From Pleodorina starrii (Eukaryota; Chlorophyta; Chlorophyceae; Chlamydomonadales; Volvocaceae), in NCBI GenBank assembly GCA_030267565.1, contig BRXU01000008.1:124001-188000 (forward strand): 64,000 nucleotides of DNA, given 5' to 3'. The translations under genes and the position numbers were made by a program. Shown here piece by piece: positions 54,918-64,000 of the stretch (positions are counted from its first letter, which is position 1; every line of letters begins with the position of its first letter). The notes beneath the pieces were generated by a model. That model saw nothing but the letters and a program-made list of their open reading frames with translations. It did no database searches and was not told the origin of the DNA.

Positions 54918-57518
54918 GAGCCGCTGCCTGGCTGGGCTGCTGATGGCTGACCCGGATGGGGAGACCTGCTGTGCTGCCTGGGCGCCCCCGGCATCGGATG
55001 CCTGTGGTGCTGGGACCGGGGCCACCCGGGACAGATGAACCTGCAGACGTGGGCTGCTGCCAGCCACCCGCTGTACGGAGCAGAGGACGCCTTCATGCAC
55101 CCAGGAGGCTTTGAAGGCATCCAACTGGCCGGGCTTCAGCTGCGCTGTGATGTGGCCCCGGGGCAGCCCCGCCAGAGTGTCCTCGGAGAGCGCCTTCATG
55201 TGCCCTAATGAGACGCTGCAGCTCCCCAATGACGCAGCCCACCACCATGGCCGACGGATGGTCATCAGGCTCCACCCTGTGGTAGTGGCCCCAGACCGCC
55301 CACAGCCAAGTGGCTCGAAGGGCTGCCCACAGCAGCTGCAGCCCAGGGCTGGTGGGGTAGGCCGGCCACCCTCCCGGCCAGTCCCCCAGTAGCACAGCCG
55401 GCTGGCTGAAGGGCAAGTCCGCGGCCCCGGAGACTGCCCACAGCTCTGCCAGCCAAACCCGAGCTGCGGTGTAAGCCCCGCACTCCAAGAAGACGTGGGT
55501 CAGGCTGGCGACATGCAGGCTGCCGTCTACCGAGCAGCTAGGAGCAGGGCAGTGGGCACGCTGCGGCTGACCTTTGGAGGCCAGGTACACCCCGCACGGG
55601 AGCCGTCCATGGTGCAGCCGCCAGGCTAGCGCCTTGGCCTGGTTGCTTGCGGGGCAATCCCACAGCAAAGGTAAGTTCTACACCGAAAGTTAAGGCACTG
55701 CTTTCGGCCCGGGTGACCCGGGTTCAAGTCCCATCAAGGACATTTGGAACTTACCTGCGCCCCACATAAGGAGGTAATGGTTCATTGGCCGGCAACAGGG
55801 AAACCTTGCAATTCCCCCCGGGATCCCGGGATCGAAACCGGTCAGTGACCATTACCCGGGGTGTGATGAGAAAGGAGGGTGCCCACCCCTGTCCTTGTCC
55901 TGTCCGGAGGTTTACAAGACTCATCATACAGTCATCAGCACCGTCCAGCTGGCCCGTGGAGTCACCCAGAAGCCTGGCACGCTAGCTACTCAGCAGAAGT
56001 GGCAGCATCAGTGGAGCCGCCAGACAACATGTGTCCCATGTCCCGAGTCCGGGTTCCTCCGGAATTCAAAAAAAAAAAAAACAGCCGCTGCCAGGCCCGC
56101 CGGTGGTCGAGGGGAGACATGCCAGCCGGGCCATCAGCTGCCTGGTCTGCCTCCGGGGCCGGCCCGGTGGGTGCCGACGGTCCGGCGGCAGCACTGGGGT
56201 CCTGCTGGTGCGGTGTCACATGGTGGCTGCCAGGCTGGCTGACCGGGCTGTCAGCGGCCGAGGGCAGTGATGGGGGGGAGGATCGGGGCCGCATCCAGCC
56301 GGGGCTGGGTGTGGGGTTCATGGCAAACCACCGGCTGCGGCTGGGTGCTTGCTGAGCCACCCAGTGTTGGTGCCAGCGGGCCTCCTGGTGCTGTAGCTGG
56401 CTGTGCGGTTGCTCGGGCCACGCCGCGGGCATGAGGGGCCCCGTGTCCTGGTCCCGGCCCCAGCTGTGACCGCGGGTGGTGAGGCGGTGGCGCACCTCAC
56501 TCACTGTGTAGTGGATGAGGGGCAGCACGCCGTGGCCGTGGCTGAGGGGGTAGCACTGGACCGAGTCCCAAAGCCCCAGCAGCTGGTATTCCACTGGCCA
56601 TGAGGAGGCGTGTTGGGCCGGGGGCGCCTCGTTGTAATGCTGATGGTCCTCCAAGGTCCAGTGTCGGCGCGGCTTGCGGCCCGGCAGCACGCAGGCTGCA
56701 GGCCAGTCGGCGTCCCCTGCTGCTCCGGCCTGCTCGCTGTCTGGGGGCACCAAGCGGCCGTTGGGCAGGACGGCCCACAAGACTCCCGTAGGGCTGCGTA
56801 CCCGGCTGCCATCGGGCGACAGGAGCCAGTCGGGCGCCGGCGGCAGTTCGGGGTCCAGGGGATCGGCTGGCAGCAGTCTCCGCCAGTCGGCTGGGATGGC
56901 CCCAAGGACCGCCTGCATGAGGGGCTCGTGCTGGGTCATGGGCGACGCTGCACGGAGCTCGGCCAGGGTGCGGGGGCCCAGGTGGGCGGTCCCATCTGGC
57001 GGGGTGAAGGGCTGATCGGTGGCGGGGTCACGCAGGGCTGCGTTGAAGAAGAGGGGCTCATGCAGGACGGCACGTGCGTCCATGGTCTCTGGGTAGGCCA
57101 GCCGGGTCTGGAGCGAGGAGCGGTAGGACTGCACCAGGCTGGCAATGAACGTAGGCAGGCTGGGGTGCGGGTCCGCCGTGCCATACACCCAGCCCCACCC
57201 AGTGGTCCCATCTGGCCTGTACTCGTCGAGCAGACCCCGCATGATCTGCTTCCATGGCTGCTGGCCGGGCTGAGCGAGCTGGGCGAGGGGCTTTGCATGC
57301 AGGGCGACCATGAAGGCGTCGAGGTCGAGATGGCCGACACCGCCACAGTCGTGATCCTGGCAGGCGATCTCCGGGCCAGGCTTCAGCAGGGCCCGTCCGT
57401 GGCACACCAGGGAGGCGTCTTCCTCCAGGAGCGACCGGGCCACAAAGCCGTCGATATGCTTGCGGAGTGCCGCCAGCTGGGGTGGGGTGGGGCGAATGAT
57501 GGAGAGGTGGTATGCCAG
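54918..57518 (-). pseudogene. LINE iota ORF2, C-terminal half
   Basis: Begins after the RT catalytic motifs (LSIIRPTPPQLAALRKHIDG) and runs through the Trp-rich linker (EYRPDGTTGWGWVYGTADP) and the Cys/His knuckle (CSVDGSLHVASLTHVFLEC). SINE copy 9 breaks it at 55667-56080. No endonuclease or RT core, so 5'-truncated at insertion. Confidence 0.8.
55667..56080 (+). mobile_element. SINE copy 9, full length, duplication ACAGC
   Basis: Starts AAAGGTAAGTTCTACACC, ends GGAATTC plus A13. ACAGC at 55662-55666 and 56081-56085. The clearest target duplication among the full-length copies. Confidence 0.9.
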
Positions 57519-57527
57519 AGAGGTGGT

Positions 57528-58419
57528 AGCTGCCATGTGGCACCGCACCAGCAGGACCCCGGTGTTGCCGCCGGACCGTTGGCACCCGCCGGGCCGGCCC
57601 CGGAGGTAGACCAGGCAGCTGATGGCCCTGCTGGCATGTCTCCCCTCGACCGCCGGCGGGCCTGGCAGCGGCTGTGGGACTGCCCCGCATGCAACCGGGC
57701 CAAGGCGCTAGCCTGGCGGCTGCACCATGGACGGCTCCCGTGCGGGGTGTACCTGGCCTCCAAAGGTCAAAAAAAAAGGTCAGCCGCAGCGTGCCCACAG
57801 CCTGCATGTCGCCAGCCTGACCCACGTCTTCTTGGAGTGCGGGGCTTACACCGCAGCTCGGGTTTGGCTGGCAGAGCTTTGGGCGGCAGTCTCTGGGGCC
57901 GCGGACTTGCCCTTCAGCCAGCCGGCTGTGCTACTGGGGGACTGGCCGGGAGGGTGGCCGGCCTACCCCACCAGCCCTGGGCTGCAGCTGCTGTGGGCAG
58001 CCCTTCGAGCCACTTGGCTGTGGGCGGTCTGTGGCCACTACCACAGGGCGGAGCCTGATGACCATCCGTCGGCCACGGTGGTGGGCTGCGTCATTGGGGA
58101 GCTGCAGCGTCTCATGAGGGCACATTTCAGCATGGCGGCGCTCTCCGAGGACACTCTGGCGGGGCTGCCCCGGGGCCACATCACAGCGCAGCTGAAGCCC
58201 GGCCGGTTGGATGCCTTCGAAGCCTCCTGGGTGCATGAAGGCGTCCTCTGCTCCGTACAGCGGGTGGCTGGCAGCAGCCCGCGTCTGCAGGTTCATCTGC
58301 CTGGGTGGCCCCGGTCCCAGCACCACAGGCATCCACCGGGGGCGCCCAGGCAGCACAGCAGGTCTCCCCATCCGGGTCAGCCATCAGCGCCCAGCCCAGC
58401 CAGGCAGCAGCTCAGCTGA
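57528..58419 (+). pseudogene. LINE epsilon ORF2, C-terminal end
   Basis: Continues ORF2 after LINE iota: RRRAWQRLWDCPACNRAKAL to LTGQPGPS-type end (AAAQLTGQPGPS). A8 at 57769-57776 shifts the frame and about 37 bp encoding the Cys pair of the knuckle (CSAPSC region) are deleted, so the domain is damaged. Confidence 0.8.
57769..57776 (+). mobile_element. Pure A8 insertion, duplication GGTC
   Basis: GGTC, eight A, GGTC; the empty site at 33283-33292 and 55568-55575 (minus) has one GGTC. No element body is left. Confidence 0.75.
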
Positions 58420-59734
58420 CAGGGCAGCCGGGGCCGTCGTGAGCGGGGTGTTGGGAGTCGGGGGTCTCGGTGTCTGAGGTTCTTAGGGTGCGAGGGGCTT
58501 CGAGGGTGGGGGGAGTGCGGTGCGGGTTGCCTAGGGAGGGGGGTGCGGTGCGGGGCTTGCTGTGGGTGGGCCTGAGGGGGTCTTGGGGGTCGGGGGAGCT
58601 TCGGTGCAGGGTTGGTGTGGTGCAGGCTGCCGTGGGAGGCAGGTGCGGTTCAGGGGTCGCTGTCTGGAGGGGACGCCCCCTGTGTGGGGTCTGTGGGTGT
58701 CTTGTCGCAGGCGCTCTCGTGCTCTGGGGTCCGACCTGGCGGTGCTCTCCCTGCGGCCTGGAGGGGGTTTTTGGGGGACGGGGGGTCTTGGGAGTGGGGT
58801 GCGCGCGGCGCGGGGGGGACTGGGGAGGGTTTCGGAGGGGGTCTGGGGAGGGGTGGGGGGGCTTCGGTGCAGGGTTGGTGTGGTGCAGGCTGCCGTGGGA
58901 GGCAGGTGTGGTTCGGGGGTCGCTGTCTGGAGGGGACGCCCCCAGGGTGGGGTCTGCGGGAGTCTTGTCACCGGCGCGCTTGTGCCCTGGCTTCCAGCCA
59001 GGCGGTGCTGCCCCTGCTGCGCCCGTGGGGGTTCTTGGGAGCCGGGGGGCCGCGGGAGTGCGGTTCCTGCGGTGCGGGGTGTCTTGGGAGGGAGGTGTGT
59101 CTTGGGGCCTGCTGTCTTGCGGGGACGCCCCCAGGGTGGGGTCGGTTGTTGTTTGTCTCTGGTGCGCTTCGTGTGGCGCCGTCCCTGCGGCTTTTGTGGC
59201 TCTGGGAGGCGGTTTAGGTGGTGCGGGGTTCTCTTCGGGCGTGCTGTGGTTTTCCTGTTTCCTCTGGTGCTCCCCGGCGGGGGGGGGGCTTGTCCGCCCT
59301 GGTTCGCTGTGGCGGTTGCCTGGTTTTGTTTGCCGTTCCTGTTGCTGTCGCCCTGGGTGTAGGGTTCGCCCCTTGGCTGTTGAGGTTGTGCAGGTTGTGG
59401 TTGTGTTGTCGCTGTGGTCGCTGTTGGGGCCTTTGCCCGGCCCTGGGGTTTGTCCTCGGTGACGGGCCCTGTTGTTGGTCAGTGGTGCTGGCCCGGGTGT
59501 TGGGCCGTGGTTTTTGCCCTGGTGTTGGGCCGTGGTGTTGGCTCTGGTTTTGGGCCCTGGTGTTGGGCCCTGGTGTTGGGCTGTGGGGTTGGCCCTGGTG
59601 TTGGGCCGTGGTGTTGGCCCTGGTGTTGGGCCCTGGGGTTTGGCCCTGGTGTTGGGCCCTGGTGTTGGTTACGGTTTCCCTCCTCGGTGTCTTGGAGGAA
59701 GGGGCGGCCGTGTGTGCCGCCCGTGCAGCAGTGG

Positions 59735-61015
59735 TGTGGTGCAGGCTGCCGTGGGAGGCAGGTGCGGTTCGCGGGTCACTGTCTGGAGGGGACGCCCCCT
59801 GTATGGGGTCTGTGGGTGTCTTGTCGCAGGCGCTCTCGTGCTCTGGTCTCCGACCCGGCGGTGCTCTCCCTGCGGCCTGGAGGGGGTTTTTGGGGGACGG
59901 GGGGTCTTGGGAGTGGGGTGCGCACGGCGCGGGGGGTCTGGGGAGGGTTTCGGAGGGGGTCTGGGGAGGGGCGGGGGGGCTTCGGTGCAGGGTTGGTGCG
60001 GTGCAGGCTACCGTGGGAGGCAGGTGCGGTTCGGGGGTCGCTGTCTGGAGGGGACGCCCCCAGGGTGGGGTCTGCGGGAGTCTTGTCGCCGGCACGCTTG
60101 TGCCCTGGCTTCCAGCCAGGCGGTGCTGCCCCTGCTGCGCCCGTGGGGGTTCTTGGGAGCCGGGGGGCCGCAGGAGTGCGTTTCCTGTGGTGCGGGGTGT
60201 CTTGGGAGGGAGGTGTGTCTTGGGGCCTGCTGTCTTGCGGGGACGCCCCCAGGGTGGGGTCGGTTGTTGTTTGTCTCTGGTGTGCTTCGTGTGGCGCCGT
60301 TCCTGCGGCTTTTGTGGCTCTGGGAGGCGGTTTAGGTGGTGCGGGGTTCTCTTCGGGCGTGCTGTGGCTTTCCTGTTTCCTCTGGTGCTCCCCGGCGGGG
60401 GGAGGGGCTTGTCCACCCTGGTTCGCTGTGGCGGTTGCCCGGTTTTGTTTGCCATTCCTGTTGCTGTCGCCCTGGGTGTAGGGTTCGCCCCTTGGCTGTT
60501 GAGGTTGTGCAGGTTGTGGTTGTGTTGTCGCTGTGGTCACTGTTGGGGCCTTTGCCCGGCCCGGGGGTTTGTCCTCGGTGACGGGCCCTGTTGTTGGTCC
60601 GTGGTGCTGGCCCTGGTGTTGGGCCGTGGTGTTGGCTCTGGTTTTGGGCCCTGGTGTTGGGCTGTGGGGTTGGCCCTGGTGTTGGGCCGGGGTGTTGGCC
60701 CTGGTGCTGGGCCCTGGGGTTTGGCCCTGGTGTTGGGCCCTGGTGTTGGTTTCGTTTCCCTCCTCGGTGTCTTGGAGGAAGGGGCGGCCGTGTGTGCCGC
60801 CCGTGCAGCAGTGGCTCCTGGCCTCTTGCTGCCCCCGTCCCTGTCCCTGTCCTGTCTGCGAGTTTAGGCGTTGCTTGGCTTTTTCTCTCTCCTCAGCTCC
60901 TTGCGGTGGTTTCTTGGGCTTCTTGCCAGGTTGTTGTGGCTTGCCGGTCTTGCTCGGCTTGCCCGTTGGGCTTCGCTTTCCCAGTCCTTGTAACGTCCCT
61001 CGCAGAAAAAAAAAA
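59735..61015 (+). mobile_element. LINE kappa, 5'-truncated to 3' UTR, duplication GCAGTGG
   Basis: About 1.27 kb of 3' UTR ending in A11. GCAGTGG at 59728-59734 and 61016-61022, and LINE beta shows the empty site (CGTGCAGCAGTGGCTCC, 35213). It splits the 3' UTR of LINE epsilon, whose last 200 bp follow at 61016-61221. Confidence 0.92.
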
Positions 61016-61221
61016 GCAGTGGCTCCTGGCCTCTTGCTGCCCCCGTCCCTGTCCCTTTCCTGTCTGCGAGTTTAGGCATTGCTTGGCTTTTTCTCTCTCC
61101 TCGGCCCCTTGCGGTGGTTTCTTGGGCTTCTTGCCAGGTTGTTGTGGCTTGCCGGTCTTGCTCGGCTTGCCCGTTGGGCTTCGCTTTCCCCGTCCTTGTA
61201 ACGCCCCTCGCAGAAAAAAAA

Positions 61222-61970
61222 GCATGGGGGGCCTTGGGGGAGGTTGGGGGGGCGCAAGGGGGCCTTGTGGGACCTTCAGGGGCGCCTGGGGGGTCCGGAA
61301 GGGGACCGGGAGGGCCTGGGGGGGCCTGGGGGGGGCCGGGGGCTCCTGTGGGGTTCTGTGGAAAACCTGGCGGGGCCTGCGGGGCCTTTGCGGGCCTTGG
61401 GGGGACCTATGGGAGCCTGAGTGGACCTAGAATGGCCTGGGGGGACCCGGGGGGGGGCCTGAGCGGACCTAGAATAGCCTGTGGGGACCTATGGGAGCCT
61501 GAGCGGACCTAGAATAGCCTGTGGGGACCTGGGGGGGGCCGTGGGGGAGTCTGGGGGGGCCGGCTGGGGCCTGTGGGGGCCTGTGGGGACCCTGGGGGGG
61601 CCTTGGGGGAGTCTGGGGGGACCTGAGGGGGCTTGCCGGGGTTAGTGGGGCCCTGTGGGGACCCTGGGGCCTTGGGGGAGACTGGGGGACCTGAGGGGGC
61701 TTGCCGGGGTTTGTGGGGCCCTGTTGGGAGCCTGGGGGGACTTGGGAAAGGTTTGGGGGGCGCAAGGGGGCCTTGTGGGACCTTCGGGGGCGCCTGGGGG
61801 GTCCGGAGGGGGACTGGGAGGGCCTGGGGGGGCCTGGGGGGGCCTGCTGGGGCCTTGGCGGGCCTTGGGGGGACCTATGGGAGTCTGAGAGGACCTAGAA
61901 TAGCCTGTGGGGACCCGGGGGGGGGCCTTGGGGGAGTCTGGGGGGGCCTGCTGGGGCCTGTGGGGCCCTG
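61222..61970. repeat. G-rich satellite, block 3
   Basis: Same landmarks as block 1 (GTTCTGTGGAAAACC at about 61352, GACCTAGAATAGCCTGTG at about 61466, 61513 and 61894). Interrupted at 61971 by SINE copy 10. Confidence 0.8.
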
Positions 61971-62390
61971 TTTTTTTTTTGAATTCCGGAGGAACCCGGA
62001 CTCGGGACATGGGACACACATGTTGACATGGGACACACATGTTGTCTGGCGGCTCCACTGATGCTGCCACTTCTGCTGAGTACTTCTGCTGAGTAGCTAG
62101 CGTGCCAGGCTTCTGGGCGACTCCACGGGCCAGCTAGACGATGCTGATGACTGTATGATGAGTCTTGTAAACCTCCGGACAGGACAGGGACAGGGGTGGG
62201 CACCCTCCTTTCTCATCACACCCCGGGAAATGGTCACTGACCGGCTTCGATCCCGGGATCCCGGGGGGAATTGCAAGGTTTCCCTGTTGCCGGCCAATGA
62301 ACCATTGCCTACTTCTGTGGGGCGCAGGTAAGTTCCAAATGTCCTTGATGGGACTTGAACCCGGGTCACCCGGGCCGAAAGCAGTGCCTT
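61971..62390 (-). mobile_element. SINE copy 10, nearly full length, minus strand
   Basis: T10, then the SINE in reverse to AAGGCACTGC of the head; the first 20 nt of the head are missing. Two short internal duplications (GACATGGGACACACATGTT at about 62010-62042; ACTTCTGCTGAGTA at about 62068-62094) are private to this copy. Confidence 0.88.
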
Positions 62391-62473
62391 GGGGGAGACT
62401 GGGGGCACCTGAGGGGTCTTGTCGGGGTTTGTGGGGCCCTGTTGGGAGCATGGGGGGCCTTGGGGGAGGTTGG
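62391..62473. repeat. G-rich satellite, block 4
   Basis: Continuation of block 3 beyond the SINE; ends where the LTR begins (GGAGGTTGG then TGTTGTA). Confidence 0.7.
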
Positions 62474-62855
62474 TGTTGTATCACGCGCTGTGTGTATCCT
62501 GTTAATTTCCCTATCTTTGGCTGTTTCGCTGTTACTTCACTGTTACTGTTACTAACTGACTTCTGAGTACGTCCCGTCTGACTGGGTTCGTAATGTGTCA
62601 TCTGCGACACTTCGCTGATTCTGTAACGCTGTGTTACAGGGGATATGTGTAAACTGTACACATCTGGGATACTGGTCCCGGCAGACTGTTCTGTTCTGTT
62701 CCGATTGGAGTTACTCTGGAGCTACTGGCTGCGGGTCGGGTCGCTGTGACCGCCGTACACTACAACCGCTCACCTCGTGCTCTTAAGCACTCTACATCTC
62801 TAATCGGCAGTTCTAACTGCCCCCATGCAGTTGGACATTTCTAAAGCTTACAACA
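62474..62855 (+). repeat. 5' LTR of an LTR retrotransposon
   Basis: 382 bp, from TGTTGTATCACGCG to CTTACAACA: TG...CA ends inside a perfect 7-bp inverted repeat TGTTGTA/TACAACA. AT-rich relative to the neighbours. The 3' LTR would lie beyond the window. A short TGTTACAG and TGTACA-rich area near 62630-62660 may belong to U3/R; a transcription start cannot be fixed. Confidence 0.85.
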
Positions 62856-62857
62856 AG

Positions 62858-62870
62858 TTGGTATCGAGAC
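62858..62870 (+). promoter_or_regulatory. Primer binding site of the LTR retrotransposon
   Basis: TTGGTATCGAGAC directly after the LTR resembles the complement of the initiator-Met tRNA 3' end (TGGTATCAGAGC in many elements), where minus-strand DNA synthesis starts. Confidence 0.7.
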
Positions 62871-62906
62871 AAGGTTACTGGCCATTTTCGCTGCAATAGC
62901 TGTTAC

Positions 62907-63190
62907 CATGGAGGACGACCTCCACTTCGGTGATGTCCCTGCGGACATGAATGTTGATGAGCTGGTTGCTGCTGCTGCGGCAGGTTTGTAGATTCCCAGC
63001 TTTAGTTTGCCCTGCTTGGCTTGGCTTTGCGTTACCTTTCCTAGCTGTTGCAGAGCCCCCAGCCGCCGTTGACGGCGCTGACACCGCTGTCGACACCACC
63101 GAGCAGGAGGCCCAGACCCTCCCGCTCGTCCCTGATCTGACCCTCGTCCCTACGGAGGATTTGCTGCGTGAGGTTGCTGCGCGCTGCACC
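62907..63190 (+). CDS. Leader ORF or first gag exon(s)
   Basis: ATG at 62907 gives MEDDLHFGDVPADMNVDEL and stops after 27 codons. A possible intron (GTTTGTAG... from 62983 to TTGCAG at 63051) would join it to an acidic frame (VDGADTAVDTTEQEAQ) that runs to about 63190. It could be a short upstream ORF, or a spliced N-terminal part of the gag; the sequence does not decide. Confidence 0.35.
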
Positions 63191-63223
63191 CGTGGTACGG
63201 TTACCTGTCTGATTTGACCTGCC

Positions 63224-64000
63224 ATGGCGAACCCCCACCCTGAGGGACCTGAGTTCATTTCTGAGACACCTCTGGATGGTGTTGATCATACTGCTGCTGA
63301 CCCTCCTGCGAACCCTGCTGCTGCCGCGGGTCGCACCACTGCTGTTACTGAGAATGCGCCGATGCATACCGCTGACCACACTGCTCGCACCGGCCGGACT
63401 GCTGCTGACGATGACTATGACCCTGACGATCCCTATGGCATTGACCGTTATATTCCTCGTCATGCCCTGAACCCGCACCGCCGTCGCTCAGGTGCTCCGA
63501 CCGGCGCTGGCGCTGGCGCCGCTGCTGAGACGGACGCCATGGCTGTCGACGACGAGGTACTTAAGCTGAATGTACCTCCTCCTAAGCTGTCGATTCCGGT
63601 TGAGGGCAAGCTGAATGTCCGAGCCGCTGCTGATGCTACTCGCGTCTTTGTCCGTGACGTTAAAAAGTTCTTCCCTTTAGTTAAAGGTGGTCACATTGAT
63701 GAGGTTCACTGCTTGTTCCTGTCCTCTGCCCTTGACGGCTTGGCTAAGCGCTACCATGACGAGTGGACCCTAGCGCAGACTGATGGCTATACGTCTGACC
63801 AGTTCCTTGCTGCTTTGCTTGCTCGTTTTGCTCCGCAAGTCCAGTCGTGTGAGCAGGAGGCTAGGCAGAAACTGTCCACTGGTCGTTACCGCATGCGTAC
63901 TGCTGAGACTGTTTCCTCGTACCAGGTGCGGTTTGAGGCGTTAGTCACTGCTATTCCTGACTTCTCTGAGGGCGAGTGCAAGTTCTGGTTCCAATCTGGC
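63224..64000 (+). CDS. gag polyprotein of LTR retrotransposon (5' part)
   Basis: ATG at 63224 (MANPHPEGPEFISETPLDG), open for 259 codons to the window end. About 115 residues of acidic, probably disordered sequence come first, then a helical region with the pattern of Retrotrans_gag capsid domains: VRDVKKFFPLVKGG, LFLSSALDGLAKRYHDEW, SDQFLAALLARFAPQ and TVSSYQVRFEALVTAI. This forms the particle around element RNA; the type points to Ty3/gypsy-like elements. Codon choice (many GCT, CCT, CTG) differs from the C/G-ending codons of the LINEs. Protease, RT and integrase would lie to the right. Confidence 0.8.
   Translation, partial: MANPHPEGPEFISETPLDGVDHTAADPPANPAAAAGRTTAVTENAPMHTADHTARTGRTAADDDYDPDDPYGIDRYIPRHALNPHRRRSGAPTGAGAGAAAETDAMAVDDEVLKLNVPPPKLSIPVEGKLNVRAAADATRVFVRDVKKFFPLVKGGHIDEVHCLFLSSALDGLAKRYHDEWTLAQTDGYTSDQFLAALLARFAPQVQSCEQEARQKLSTGRYRMRTAETVSSYQVRFEALVTAIPDFSEGECKFWFQSG

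Larger units (their letters stand above)
53459..57527 (-). mobile_element. LINE iota, minus strand, inserted in LINE epsilon
   Basis: Poly-T with one A (53459-53467), then the 3' UTR in reverse (to about 54917), ORF2 C-terminal half up to about 57518, then a short duplicated GAGAGGTGGTA. SINE copy 9 is inside. A stretch of 131-135 bp of LINE epsilon is present on both sides (53325-53458 and 57528-57662) with about five differences. Confidence 0.78.
42913..61221 (+). mobile_element. LINE epsilon, full span with nested insertions
   Basis: 5' UTR from about 42956 (shared 5' end with LINE alpha; 42913-42955 may be flank), ORF1, ORF2 and 3' UTR, ending in A8-9 at 61214-61221. Pieces join across each insertion: 44863/46614, 46696/47114, 49112/49381, about 50908/51329, 51949/52235, 52880/53289, 53458/57528, 59734/61016. 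ORF1 lost about 1.1 kb between the CAG run (43878) and the Pro-rich part. That all pieces belong to one original insertion is inferred from order and orientation. Confidence 0.75.

Noticed and set aside
1..64000. Bacterial operon or prophage
   Set aside because: Spliceosomal introns, LINEs, SINEs with poly-A and an LTR element show a eukaryotic nuclear genome.

Overview
The window reads as a GC-rich nuclear genome of a eukaryote, most likely a green alga. The lineage is an inference: spliceosomal GT-AG introns of roughly 80 to 290 bp, very high GC, APE-type LINEs with long G-rich 3' tails, and a Plavaka-like DNA transposase. AATAAA stands near the ends of two mobile-element units, where core Chlorophyceae usually use TGTAA. 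I see no host housekeeping gene. Nearly all of the sequence is mobile DNA inserted into mobile DNA, and several junctions can be read to the base.

Layout. 1-1032: 3' UTR of a minus-strand LINE running off the window. 1033-6143 plus 35428-38804: one minus-strand LINE (alpha) split by a plus-strand LINE (beta, 6144-35427, 4-bp target duplication CGTG). Beta is itself split, inside its reverse transcriptase, by a 20,235-bp DNA transposon at 10547-30781 (terminal inverted repeat CGTCTGTA, duplication CA). 38805-39369: G-rich satellite. 39370-42865: a LINE remnant (phi) interrupted by two tandem gag-type units at 39479-41852 and ending in an inverted segment. 42913-61221: a plus-strand LINE (epsilon) carrying at least four SINEs, other LINEs, a hAT-type MITE, satellite DNA and tail-only insertions. 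61222-62473: satellite with a SINE. 62474-64000: 5' LTR, primer site and gag of an LTR retrotransposon running off the window.

The 20-kb transposon is the main find. It carries four intact, fully spliceable genes as two divergent pairs: a 545-aa protein of unknown function (minus) and a ubiquitin-specific-protease-like protein of 436 aa (plus); then an about 1,158-aa protein ending in a 2-oxoglutarate/Fe(II) dioxygenase-type domain (minus) and a 906-aa, 16-exon Plavaka-like transposase (plus). The dioxygenase gene contains a 332-bp tandem array that is not simple satellite: each unit is a 114-nt phase-0 exon plus a 218-bp intron, and the differences I could find between units lie in the introns. 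A plausible division of labour is transposase for movement, dioxygenase for modifying DNA or protein around the element, and protease for countering ubiquitin control; only the domain assignments are seen, and the roles are inference.

SINE family used below: a tRNA-like head (an 8-bp inverted repeat that starts with GTAAGT, a B box, 84 nt in all), a body of about 310 nt and a poly-A tail. LINE family: ORF1 (polyQ, RRM-like, Pro-rich), ORF2 (APE endonuclease, RT, Cys/His knuckle), an about 1.4-kb G-rich 3' UTR with a minisatellite, and a 3' end CTCGCAG followed by poly-A.
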